From the NCBI GenBank assembly GCA_007258455.2, contig VDFB02344300.1, positions 19,901-83,900 on the forward strand: a stretch of DNA of 64,000 bases, read 5' to 3'. Under the pieces are notes generated by a model. That model was not told the DNA's origin and searched no databases. It saw only the letters and a list, made by a program, of their open reading frames with translations. The DNA is from Sequoia sempervirens (Eukaryota > Streptophyta > Pinopsida > Cupressales > Cupressaceae). Positions 34,435 to 45,218 of the stretch are shown here, in pieces; positions within the stretch are counted from its first letter, which is position 1, and every line of letters starts with the position of its first letter. The position numbers and the translations under genes are program-made.

Positions 34435-35511
34435 TGTTGATGGTGTTTTCTGCACAGCAACAACTCAGACAGAATACAAAATCCTATCTCTCTTGAAAGG
34501 TAATCTCCAATAATGAATTACTGAAAATCACCCCAAGGTCTCTCGGGTGTTAGGTCATAACAATGCGTAAAACAACTCAGATGAAATGTGAAATTGCTGG
34601 TAATCACAATCGGACCTTACTACAAGCAAGCTAAACCTTTTCCATTTACCAGATCTAACAATATGATGGTCTTGAATCCTAAATCTAACCGAATAACAAA
34701 GAAATTGCAAAAGATAGGGGTGCAGGGAAGGTAATAAAATCTAAATTATTGAACAGACAAGCAATGCAAATGACATATATTTGGAATGGACCTATCTCAA
34801 ATAACCAATTCCTGTTCGACCCACAAGGCAATCTCTACAAGAACAGTGCAATCTTCTGAGGAGTATAAATTTTCAAATCATAGACTTGCATCTACAACCG
34901 AACTTAAGCACATTTGAATATATATGGTCCAGGTTGACTTCACCAGCCTACTACAATCAGATAGTTACTGGGAGTGTAGACCAAAGATAGCTACCAACAT
35001 TCCAAATACGAAATCACATCCACCATTTATCTAACTAAACTAATTTATTTCTAAATAATAAACCCTAGATCTTCAAGCAATGTGAAAGATAGAACAAAAG
35101 AACCATGCAAGATGAGATAACACAAAGGATTCCACCAGGAAAACCACAATGTCTCCAATTGTATTAATCATCAAATACTGCAACAATTTCAACTGTTCTG
35201 AATATGATATCTGCTTTAAGAAATTCTAAAACTCTAACTATTGCTCTCGCTAATCTCTACTATCAAAATCTTCTGACCCTTTACAACAAGGCAAAAATGC
35301 CTATTTAACAAGTTTTCCCAGAACATGTCGGCCCAGCCAAACATTTTACAATAAAGATAATAACAAAACCGCCAAAACAGGTCGGCCAGGGAAACAAACT
35401 AAGGCACACATTAAATGCCATCATCCAAGTCGGCCAAGGCACAATCCCCAAGGAAATCCGGTCCAATGCATGCCCTATGATAATAGGGAAGCACAAATCT
35501 CGAGATAAACA

Positions 35512-36604
35512 CTAACCGCTGCTTCCCTTGTCCTTTCTCCGCGCTGGTGACCCTTGGACCCTCAAGAAAACTCCTTCCAACTCAGCAACAGGTGGCAATG
35601 GCAAAACTTTGAGCCGGCATTTAATTGACTCAATCCCCTCATTGGACCGCTCAATGGTCCCCTTCCAATCCTTTCTGCTGGTCAGGTATCTATCTATCAC
35701 TGCCAAATATGTAGCCGCATCATCAAGCATGTGGCCAGTGACAACCTCATCAGAATCCGGGGCATAAACCTCATGCCACCATTCCTTCAATTGATCCAAA
35801 CTCAGGTACTTGGGAGCTATCTTATTCCTCCCTGTCATCACTTCAAAAAAATGCAATGCAACCATCATAGATTGCAGTAAGGTCGGCATCAATGGCTTTT
35901 CTTCGTTTCTTTATCTTTTTCAGGGCTCCCTGCCTGATCTGTAATGCTTCGAACCATTCCCACGGTTCATCCAACCTGGAAGAGGGAAGAATTCCATCCC
36001 TGCCCAATTGTTCCCTGCCATGTCCCAGAATAACCTTTGTCTTCTGCAACAGAGAATCGACATCATTCATATCCTGAGAAAGGATACTTTCCATTAGCTC
36101 TTTTCTTTGGACTGCATCCTTGCCAACTGACAGGATCTCCTTAATAGCTTCATCTCCTTGTGTCCGAACACTCATCAACCAGTCCATGGCAGCTTGTGTG
36201 GAAGCCTTCATCTTCTCTATACCAGAAATTGTTTCCTTCGGCAGAAATTCGGGAGTAGAAGAGGAGGACGGATGGAGGGACTGTAGAGGTTTCATGACCT
36301 CTTCTAAGATTTTCCTCAACCTTTCATTTTCCCTTTTCAATTCCCTCTTTGTCTGAGTCTCCTTCCTCAACCTATCCAGAATCACAGCACTTGACCCCTC
36401 GAATTCCTCAATGTCTTGTTCTAGGGAAGCTGGCCCAAGGTTAATGGTTTGGACACTGTAATCCTGGCCTATTACCTCTTCTCTTGTTTTATCTGCAGCA
36501 GGGGTGGCGATGTGTACTACACGGTTATGCACCTCATCCCTTTCCACCCGGGAAATTATCTTAGCTGCCTTCTTCTTTTTCCCCTTTCCAATCTGAGATA
36601 ACAT
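35512..36604 (-). pseudogene. LTR-embedded accessory protein, copy B, C-terminal part
   Basis: Continues copy B in another frame from 36604, beginning MLSQIGKGKKKKAAK, through the coiled coil to IYDGCIAFF. There a T-run with one extra base (near 35850) shifts the frame again. The last part (35892-35512) carries EVMTGRNKIAPKYL, the WHEVYAPDSDE region and the basic C-terminus. Apart from these indels it is nearly identical to copy A. Confidence 0.7.
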
Positions 36605-36654
36605 TGCATCCCAGTCAGGAGGAGTGTCTTCTACTTCATCACCGTTCTTCCTTG

Positions 36655-39093
36655 CTACTTTTTTCTAACCAGCCGCCAGGGGTCCGCCCGATTCCTTCTG
36701 GTCAGTTTTCTCTCTTCGTTACTTTCTCCTTTCTGCTGCACTTCCCCTTCTTCTGTTGCCTTGTCATCATCCTTCTCTGGGGGGTGCTCAGCTTGATCCA
36801 TCTCCTCAAATCGCAACTCAGGAAGCACCGGCGATGGAGTTCCAGCGGGGATGCTCTTCTCTGGTTCTGGAGATCCGCGGCCCTTCTCACTTTCCGGAGA
36901 GTCCTCGTATTGCACCAAGGGAGAAGTGTGCCCTTCCTCAAACGGCTCTGCTTCTCCGCTGATTTCCTGCTCATCCGGATTTACCGGTTCTGTTACACCC
37001 TGCGGAGGAGAGACAGGTCTGTCCTGTTCAGTGGCTGGCAATATTGGAGAAGAAACCTTTGGCTGTGCAGCATCCTTTGGGGACGGAGTTCTGGATCTTC
37101 TGGTGTATACTTTGGTCTTCTCCCCTCCGGAACTTTCTACATCCACAACCGGAGGCTCATCTTCCGAAGTCGTTTGGCCTTTCTTTTTCGCCACCCTTGT
37201 AGTTCTGGCCTTCTTGGGCGGTGGAGGAACATCCTCCTCCTCAGCTTTCTCCACCTCCTCCTCGTCCGAAGACCTGCTGATAGTCAGGGTCTTCCACCTG
37301 CGTTTGCCGATAGGTTTCCTTTTCGCTGCAGGTTGAGTCCCCTTAGGGCTTCTGACCTTGATTTTGAACGGAGAGGCTTTGGCTGTTTTCCCTTTGGGGT
37401 CCTCTTCCCCGGATTCCTCTGAAGTGGACATGGGGTTGAGATTCCCCATCAGGTCGAAAGTGAGGGGAACATTGGCATTTTCCAACACCCAGACCTCATG
37501 TTTGATCCAAGCAAAGGTATATTTTAGCACCGGAGCCATTAAGTCCTCCAACTCTGTCACCTCAGGCTCATTCCAGTCGATATCCGCTACTGACCTATCC
37601 TTGATGGGCTCATAGACATGGTCCTGGACCAATTTTCCATCATCCTCCAGCTGATCTGGAATCAGCTTCACATTGTACTGCCTAATTGCCTCCACTGGCA
37701 GCCGGGAATACCTTTTCCTTCGTGCATCAAGGTCATCCTTGATGTTGACCCAGTAGTCTTCCAAGTCCTCCTTGTGCCTGTATTCCCGGGTAGCCCTTTT
37801 CTGTGCCCCTCCGGTGATGTCAAAATTCATTCTCTTTGAATGGAAAGAGAATCCATAGGCTGCCAATTCCTCACCTGCAGTATGAGCTGATTGAATGGAA
37901 GGACACATCACATCCACGCCAATGCCAAGAGGGAAGTCACCTCCAAAACCAGTTTTATGTTTCTCCTTCTTGACCACCGTATCGAACTCACAAATTTGTC
38001 TCACGACCTCCAGTAGCACTATGTGGTCAGTGGGATACCTGGGCAATCTGTAGGGAGCAACAGGGCATCCATCAATCCGGAGATAAGTGAAAGTGGGGAA
38101 CTGGATGAACCAGGCCCCGTAATTCCTAATCAACCCCCTAGCCCCATCGGACAATCTGATGTGCTCCGCATTCTGAAGGGTCCGGGTAATGTGCATAGTG
38201 AAGGCATCGTTGGCCCTCCTATAATCTCCGTGTCCGAGGTGCAATTCCGGATAGACCTCATAGATAATGTCCTGTCCAATAGTTCCTGCCGGAGTCAGTC
38301 CCTTATAGGGATAAGAGATGGCCAGTATATATATAACAAAGGAGGACATGGTGAACTTCTTTCCTTCCAAAACATTCCTCAGTTGCCTATCTATTTCCGC
38401 ACTGATAAGTCCTGCCCAGTGGTAATTCGTTCCTTGGCCTATCTTGGTGATCACATGGACCATCCAACTTTCCAATACCCCGGCAGTTTTGAGTCCGGCC
38501 ACCCTGCTCAACAGTGTGATAGCATCATAAATATCTGGCCTGAACTTCACCCTGTGCAACTGTTTGGGCAATTTAGAGTGGTGAGACTTGGGCTTCTCAA
38601 GCCATGAGTTGATAAGCTGTTGAGCCTTAACTGGCTCGTTCTCATAATACGTGCGAGCAGTGTCAATGTTTAGGGCGCAAACCGAGGGGAGATCCGGCAT
38701 GCTGAAAGCTCGGGCAATGGAGGCTGGACTGAAATTTGCCAACACCCGCCCCTCAGTACTAACTACCATCTGTGTGTCAAAGGCGTACTGCCTAGCACAC
38801 TCCAAAATCAGCTCGTAACACTGGACTGCTGGAGGGAACCCTGCCACGTGCACCAACCCTGAGTTCATCATCCCTTGCCTCAATGCCGATTGGTCCTTCT
38901 CAGCTGTTCTCTGTTTGAATTCTTCATAACGCCAGGCACCAACGTTGGTATCAGACACATCTGCCCACACGGAAGATATCTTACTCTCTGGGACCTGACT
39001 CCTCATGTCTAATCTCAATTTTTCTGTCTCGGAAACTGCAGATGCCCCCGCACCACCTTTGGACTTCCCAGCAGCAGCTTTGCTTGATTCAGC
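36655..39093 (-). CDS. LTR-embedded accessory protein, copy B, long part
   Basis: Copy of the LTR gene in E4, open from the acceptor site at 39093 down to 36655 (812 codons). Unlike copy A it reads straight through the region near 30125, giving the N-terminal domain, the basic PPPKKARTTRVAKKK stretch and the acidic Pro/Ser/Glu linker in one frame. It loses register near 36740, where several small deletions and insertions separate it from copy A, and ends in an unrelated basic tail. The two copies are therefore damaged at different places, which implies that the source genes elsewhere were intact when these copies were made. Confidence 0.7.
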   Translation of the reverse strand, partial: AESSKAAAGKSKGGAGASAVSETEKLRLDMRSQVPESKISSVWADVSDTNVGAWRYEEFKQRTAEKDQSALRQGMMNSGLVHVAGFPPAVQCYELILECARQYAFDTQMVVSTEGRVLANFSPASIARAFSMPDLPSVCALNIDTARTYYENEPVKAQQLINSWLEKPKSHHSKLPKQLHRVKFRPDIYDAITLLSRVAGLKTAGVLESWMVHVITKIGQGTNYHWAGLISAEIDRQLRNVLEGKKFTMSSFVIYILAISYPYKGLTPAGTIGQDIIYEVYPELHLGHGDYRRANDAFTMHITRTLQNAEHIRLSDGARGLIRNYGAWFIQFPTFTYLRIDGCPVAPYRLPRYPTDHIVLLEVVRQICEFDTVVKKEKHKTGFGGDFPLGIGVDVMCPSIQSAHTAGEELAAYGFSFHSKRMNFDITGGAQKRATREYRHKEDLEDYWVNIKDDLDARRKRYSRLPVEAIRQYNVKLIPDQLEDDGKLVQDHVYEPIKDRSVADIDWNEPEVTELEDLMAPVLKYTFAWIKHEVWVLENANVPLTFDLMGNLNPMSTSEESGEEDPKGKTAKASPFKIKVRSPKGTQPAAKRKPIGKRRWKTLTISRSSDEEEVEKAEEEDVPPPPKKARTTRVAKKKGQTTSEDEPPVVDVESSGGEKTKVYTRRSRTPSPKDAAQPKVSSPILPATEQDRPVSPPQGVTEPVNPDEQEISGEAEPFEEGHTSPLVQYEDSPESEKGRGSPEPEKSIPAGTPSPVLPELRFEEMDQAEHPPEKDDDKATEEGEVQQKGESNEERKLTRRNRADPWRLVRKK

Positions 39094-40945
39094 CTGCACA
39101 TCCAAGAACTATTATTAGAATCTAATTATTAAGCTCATATTCATCCAAAAGGTTAGCATACATCATACAAATCTATTAAAACCAAATGCCAATTGCCAAT
39201 TTTTCGAGATCCGGAGAAATCAAATAATCCGGAGAAATCATATAATCCGGGACAATCATAAAATCCGGGAAAATACATTCGAGGCGGAATTCCGGAGAAA
39301 TCCGACCCAGACGGACTCCTGCCACCAAAGCACTATTAGCCATGTAAATCATTAATATGCTCGAAATCAAAGGAAAATCATCAATTTTACTCTTTGGCAA
39401 TCAAGAAATAGGCATCAACAATCACTCCACCAATTTCCTCATCGAAATATACAAAAGAATGCAATCAGACAGGAAATCCGGAAAAATCCGAATGGGACGG
39501 ACTTTCGCGGACAGCATCAAATGCACCGGAAATTAACTCTGTCCGCGGAATAAAAGGAAACCGGGAAAATCCGGGAGACCAGAAATTCCGCGACAGCCTC
39601 GGAAACCCGAAAAATGGCAAAACGTGCACCAACACAGGAGCGACCACAAGATCTTCAATATCAAAGCTTGAATGAACCCAAAACTGACGACAATTACCAG
39701 ACTCGAATATGCAAAGAGTGTCCAACACTCAGAAGCACTCAAAGGAAGGATCCCATACTTAAAATGACGATGCCCTAAATCGAACAATCACATATCCGCC
39801 ATTAGAACCAGAGCAAGCTTTTAGGGTCAAAATATCAGTTCGGGATTTACCTAAAAAAGCCCTCTAATCCTCACAGGACGGGGAAGCCAACATAAAACGA
39901 GGCGAAAGTCATTCAAACACAAGATCAAATCATCGCACAAGCCGAGACACCCAGAAAACCCTAAATTCGCATGGCAACACATCCCGCACCCAAAACAATT
40001 AAGCAACACGACCCAGACTTCCGCCTAAAGTGTATATATGCACTCAAGCGAATAAACGGAACTCATAGGGCACGAGAGATGGGCTTCAAGATAAAAAAAA
40101 AGAAGGACGGACCGAACCGATTGAATAAATACGACACCCAAAGTCAAGATATGAGCCGACCCCAAAATTTAACAACGCCCAGTACAAGAAAATCTCAAAT
40201 CACCATGCAAACAAACGGAAGGGCGACGAGTACATACCATGGATCAAGACGAGCAGAAACCGAGCTTGGAAAATCAATCCAGGTGACAACACGTCCAGGC
40301 AACGGGATACTGGCAGCAACACTCAAGCAATCCACGCGCAAACAATGCAAGACCAAACCCCAAAGCTCAAACGAAAGTTCCGAATCGCCAGAGCAGAAAA
40401 CAAGGAAGCAGTCGAAGTTAGAATGAATCAGAAAACGCCCCAAATTCGCCCTTATACCCGTCTGAACCAAGATACCTCAGCCATTAATGCGCGAAAAGAC
40501 GTTTCTGACAAGTCCGGAAACCCGTGCCCCAAGTGGAATTTCGGAAAATCCCAGAATGCGCGGAAACACAGACTTCGCGGAAATGCAAAAACCGGGGAAA
40601 TAATGAGGACCGAGATTTTGATAGAATCCGGGAAAATCCGATAGGACCGGAAAATCCCGAAGTTAGGGAAAAACCCGGAATCGGAGAATCTGGCCAGAAA
40701 CAGACAAGGAACCAGGGACGGAAGAATCCGTCGGAGACGGAAAATCCCGGATCCAGGTGAAAACCCGGATTTGGCCAAAACTCAATTTCGATCAATTGCA
40801 ATCTTAGGGCAAGGGCAAAGCCAGCAAGACCAACATGTCAAGACCCTAAAATGATAAATCCATTAAAATCAAAGGTCAAAGACACCCAAAAGAGAGGGTC
40901 CCCACTCCCAGTGGGGCGTGTGTGCAAAAACTGCACAACACAATC

Positions 40946-42584
40946 TAATCAGAACAGGGAGTTTTCACAAGGACAGAACTTTGACAGGGGACACCGTAAT
41001 AACAGAGGGTTCTACAATGATAGGGAATATAACCAGGATAGGGGCTATAACAATGACAGAGGTTTCAATAACGAAAGGAGGCAGAACTTTGACAGAGGTC
41101 AAGGAAGTGGGTCAGGATTTGATAAAAGGTCACCACAAGGACAGAACAGAACTTGGAATACAGGGCCCAATAATGGGGGAGTTCCTACCCCGTTGGATCA
41201 GCCAGCTAATCAGGTTGTTAATCAGTCTGCAAACCAACCAGTCAGTCAAGATAAGCCTCCTACTGGAGTATACCTGGCAGAAGCGGCCTTGTCTGGGTGG
41301 TGTAGACTCCATAAGACAAGCCAGCATTCAGAATTGGAATGTCCAGAATTCCAAACTGCTGCCTCTATCTTTCAGTATGAGGTGGAAAACAATGTGAATA
41401 CACAAGAGATTGTTCCCTCTAACTCCTATGATTCTCCTGTGTTGGTATTGAATCATGCTCCTTTTCCAGCCATCCAAGAAAATGTACCAGAGGAACCCGA
41501 TTCCCATGAGGATGAAACAGACCAGATTTGTAATGGAGATGAGGTTGCTCGGCTATTTAACGAAGAAATAAATGATAATGGCCCCCTCGATCAGGAGGAA
41601 GTTCATATTGAAGAAGTACAGATGTTTCAGAGACAGGGACTGAGGGATATGCCTCATAGACGCCCACAGCCTGGAGGACCGTTCACCACCTCCATTCCTC
41701 CCAACAACTTCAGTACCCCTCCGGATCCTAATGCCAGCAACAATCCATCTTATCCACACGTCTCCAAGCAGTACCTTTCGAAAGACAGACAATCTCAGGC
41801 TGAACCACAAAAGGAAAATATTGTTCAAGCCGGCAAGGACAAGTTGGAGGAACCACCTAAGGAAGTCTTTACTGATATGAGTGAGGAGCAAATGGCTTCA
41901 TACGTTGCAGAGGAATTCAAGAAATTAAAGGTAAATCTTTCTGCATTTGAGTTATTAAGATTTCCTGCAATTAGGAGGGCTGTCTTAGGTACCTATGATG
42001 CAAATTTGAAGTTATTGGATAAGTCTTCTAGTGGATATGTCGGCCAGACTTCCAGTTTTCAGTCTATAAACACACAAAATCAGACCCAAAATCGGATCAA
42101 CCCACCACCTGGAGATAAGGGAAAAGAAAAGGATAGGACTCAAGTAGCCCAGGTGGATACTCAACCCACCTTGTTTCAAGGAAAGACAGAAACTCCACCC
42201 TTTCTGATCTCAGTCCGAATCTTTGGTAAGAACCTTCACAATTGCTTGTTAGATTCTGGTGCTTCCACCAACGTGATGCCTCTAGGAGTTTGTAGGGCTC
42301 TAGGAATTACACCTGCCGATTCCCAGAAGAAGGTCACTCAGTTGGATAGAACTAAGGTGAGTGTGGTAGGAGAACTCAACATGATCCAAATGCAGATAGC
42401 TTCTGATCCGAGAATTCAACAGGTTATTAACATTCAGGTGGCTGATATTCCTGATGCATATGGTTTGATCCTAGGAAGAGATTTCACCAAAGCCCTGAAT
42501 GGATATGTGTCCACCGACCACTCTCACATGTGGCTTCCCTGGAAGGGAGTGCCCAATCATATTGGCGCTAGAAGGAGGGCCTGA
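40946..42584 (+). pseudogene. E3 gag C-terminus and aspartic protease
   Basis: Resumes the gag frame directly after the solo LTR. First comes an Asn/Arg/Gly-rich stretch (RGFNNERRQNFDRGQ-like repeats, about 40975-41120) likely to bind RNA. A zinc-knuckle variant CRLHKTSQHSELEC (C-x2-H-x4-H-x4-C, about 41307-41346) follows, then a long acidic linker, and then the retropepsin domain with the intact active-site motif LLDSGASTNVMP (about 42247-42282) and GLILGRDFTKALNGY (about 42463-42507). The protease ends at about 42560. The last codons to the stop at 42584 come from the duplicated primer-binding-site block. RT and later domains are missing. Confidence 0.88.
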
Positions 42585-42660
42585 ATGAGCACACTGGATC
42601 GTTTCTTGAACGCTATCTCTCCAGAGAGATATAGGAGAAATACCAGGTCCACCGCCAGAG
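42561..42660 (+). repeat. Duplicated primer-binding site and gag start
   Basis: A 100-bp near-exact copy of 33122-33221: primer-binding site, gag ATG and the first 25 or so codons. It is joined on the left to the end of the protease and on the right to the R-U5 part of the LTR within a shared AGARGAAGATT sequence. Its left edge coincides with the primer-binding site, so the junctions look like products of reverse-transcriptase strand transfer. Confidence 0.9.
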
Positions 42661-43501
42661 AAGAAGATTTTGATAGTAGAGATTAGCGAGAGCAATAGTT
42701 AGAGTTTTAGAATTTCTTAAAGCAGATATCATATTCAGAACAGTTGAAATTGTTGCAGTATTTGATGATTAATACAATTGGAGACATTGTGGTTTTCCTG
42801 GTGGAATCCTTTGTGTTATCTCATCTTGCATGGTTCTTTTGTTCTATCTTTCACATTGCTTGAAGATCTAGGGTTTATTATTTAGAAATAAATTAGTTTA
42901 GTTAGATAAATGGTGGATGTGATTTCGTATTTGGAATGTTGGTAGCTATCTTTGGTCTACACTCCCAGTAACTATCTGATTGTAGTAGGCTGGTGAAGTC
43001 AACCTGGACCATATATATTCAAATGTGCTTAAGTTCGGTTGTAGATGCAAGTCTATGATTTGAAAATTTATACTCCTCAGAAGATTGCACTGTTCTTGTA
43101 GAGATTGCCTTGTGGGTCGAACAGGAATTGGTTATTTGAGATAGGTCCATTCCAAATATATGTCATTTGCATTGCTTGTCTGTTCAATAATTTAGATTTT
43201 ATTACCTTCCCTGCACCCCTATCTTTTGCAATTTCTTTGTTATTCGGTTAGATTTAGGATTCAAGACCATCATATTGTTAGATCTGGTAAATGGAAAAGG
43301 TTTAGTTTGCTTGTAGTAAGGTCCGATTGTGATTACCAGCAATTTCACATTTCATCTGAGTTGTTTTACGCATTGTTATGACCTAACACCCGAGAGACCT
43401 TGGGGTGATTTTCAGTAATTCATTATTGGAGATTACCTTTCAAGAGAGATAGGATTTTGTATTCTGTCTGAGTTGTTGCTGTGCAGAAAACACCATCAAC
43501 A
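42661..43501 (+). repeat. Truncated E3 3' LTR (841 bp, R-U5 only)
   Basis: Corresponds to 32280-33120 of the 5' LTR. It lacks the first 5.67 kb including the embedded gene and the promoter-like region. It ends CATCAACA and is followed by the right TATAT duplication. At four sites I compared (near 42913, 43107, 43215 and the terminal CA) it agrees with the solo LTR rather than with the 5' LTR, so the 5' LTR carries the derived bases. Confidence 0.9.
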
Positions 43502-43506
43502 TATAT

Positions 43507-44433
43507 GATATGTGGTGGATTGACCAATCTATATGTGTTCTATATGGTTCTATGATGGATGCATTTAATTTCCTATTCTATATGCCATGTGCTGATTTAT
43601 ATGATGATGTTATGGATGCAATTTATGATCATGATGACATGCTTATGATTTTATGATGTTTTATTGATGATGTTACATGTGATTATGCTTATAATGAGGA
43701 TGTATGGATGCATGATGCCTATAATATTTATATCAGCTAATGGATTTATGATAATGTATATACCTAAATGATATGAAAATGCATCTATATGTAGAATTTT
43801 GGATATCATGTTTCAATGATATATGATATAATGATGTAAATGACATATGATGTACTTTTTTTATTTTTGATATTTCAAATGCATATATATGATGCAATAC
43901 ATGGATGAAATAATAATCAATATGATGGTACTTTTAATGTATTATATATGATATGATAATGTTAATGAAAATGTAACTATGCAGATGATTTGTTTTGATA
44001 TCTTTCTTATGTAATTAGATGATGTGAGATATGATGCAAAAATGAAAAATATGATATCATAAATGCAAATATATGATGGAATGTATGAATGATTTAAATG
44101 ATATAATAATGCTTTACAATGCATGTAATGGAAATGATTTTGTAACTACATCATAATGATGATGTGTTTGTTAATGTCAAGATTACTCAATCCATTAATG
44201 AGAAAAGATAACATTGTTTTTTAATCCTTCACCAGCTTTTGTAACAAAATACTCTGCAGATGCAAAACTAATCATGAATGCAATCTAATTTAACCATGAA
44301 AATCGATATATGCAAGCATTGTCTCCTTAATAGTCCATTTATCATCCTTGTTATCATCATTGAGCCTTTAAAATGTTGAAAGTGAGTATAAGCATCAATG
44401 CTATATTTTATAGCAATGATGACCTAAGTATTA
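43507..44433. other. E2 internal ATGATG-rich low-complexity stretch
   Basis: Enriched in the words ATGATG, TATATGATG and GATATGATAATG without a fixed period. The same words occur in the E2 LTR near 22290-22400. No reading frame of interest is present. It may be an old, degenerate simple repeat. Confidence 0.5.
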
Positions 44434-45218
44434 GGGTATGTGTAGGATCATCATGGAAAAAATAGGCCCTTTAGTTGCAAAAACTTTAGAAAAATTAGAG
44501 TTAGGCAACTTGACATAAAAATTTGAATAACTTATCTATATTATTTCAAAAATATGTAAGAATTAAATCCATAGAAAATTGAATGTAGTTTCTAAACTAC
44601 TAGATTTATTTATTTATTTTAAATCTATTTAGTGAAAATTTGAAATTTCAATTCAGCAGTACTTAAATTTCAAGGAAAAAATAAGTAGGTGTCTGTCTAA
44701 CCACCCTAACCACGATAAAATGATAATATTTTTTTATAATATTTTAGATATAAGTATAGGAATCATCCTAATGTTATGTATATTTTTTGTACTTTTTCTA
44801 TGTAAATAATTAATTATTAATTTTTTATTACAACTTTTAAAAAATATAAAAATTGTATGTCCTGACCACCTTAACTTGGTCAAAACTTCATGAAATTCAA
44901 TTTTTTTAATCCTATAGTATGTGAAGAATAGAATGTGATGCATATTTTGATTCAAAAATGTGATATCGCTTGAAAGCTATAGATGTTTTTCAATCAGCCT
45001 ATCAATCAGACTTTAGTTGTAATTCAAATAGAAAATTAATAATAATTATTTATTAAATTTAAAGTAAAGCATAATTTATATTGGTGGAAAGCTGAGAATC
45101 TCCTTTAAAACCCTTTTCGTTTCATTAATTTTGGGTTAAAAAAAATTCCTCAGCCACATACCCTACAAATACCCATCATATTGCCACTTTTTGGCCCATC
45201 ATGATCCTACACATACCC
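44434..45218 (+). mobile_element. MITE3 of the GGGTATGTG family (785 bp)
   Basis: Ends GGGTATGTGTAGGATCAT and ATGATCCTACACATACCC. The flanking 4-mers are ATTA and ACTA, a duplication with one later substitution. The interior is collinear with MITE2, 4 and 5. It is inserted in the E2 internal region. Confidence 0.82.

Larger units (their letters stand above)
34435..40940 (-). mobile_element. E4: solo LTR of the E3 family, reversed
   Basis: A 6506-bp sequence with plus-strand ends TGTTGATGG and CTGCACAACA, matching the reverse complement of the E3 5' LTR from end to end, and flanked by a perfect 5-bp duplication CAATC (34430-34434, 40941-40945). No internal region or second LTR is present, so it is a solo LTR left after recombination between the two LTRs of a full element that had inserted into the gag of E3. 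Removing it and one CAATC restores the gag frame exactly. With the 5' LTR it forms a 6.5-kb inverted repeat with a 1.3-kb spacer. Confidence 0.95.
26609..43501 (+). mobile_element. E3: gag-protease gypsy element with giant 5' LTR
   Basis: A 16,893-bp unit with termini TGTTG...CAACA and a perfect 5-bp duplication TATAT (26604-26608, 43502-43506). Order: 6.5-kb 5' LTR, primer-binding site, gag, protease, then a 100-bp copy of the primer-binding-site/gag-start region and an 841-bp LTR remnant lacking U3. RT, RNase H and integrase are absent, so it is non-autonomous. A reversed solo LTR of the same family (E4) interrupts gag. The protease C-terminus has the gypsy/Tat-style ending GYVSTDHSHMWLPWKG. 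The high LTR similarity and mostly open frames make it the youngest large insertion, together with E4. Confidence 0.92.

Noticed and set aside
36604..37422. 272-codon + strand frame within E4, and 30193-30744 on the - strand of E3
   Set aside because: These are antisense shadows of the Pro/Glu/Ser-rich linker of the LTR gene; such codon usage suppresses stops on the opposite strand.
34435..40940. Reading the inverted copy as a full-length second element or an assembly duplication
   Set aside because: Both ends carry LTR termini, a perfect CAATC duplication flanks it, and several small differences from the 5' LTR exist, so a genuine solo LTR insertion is the simplest explanation.
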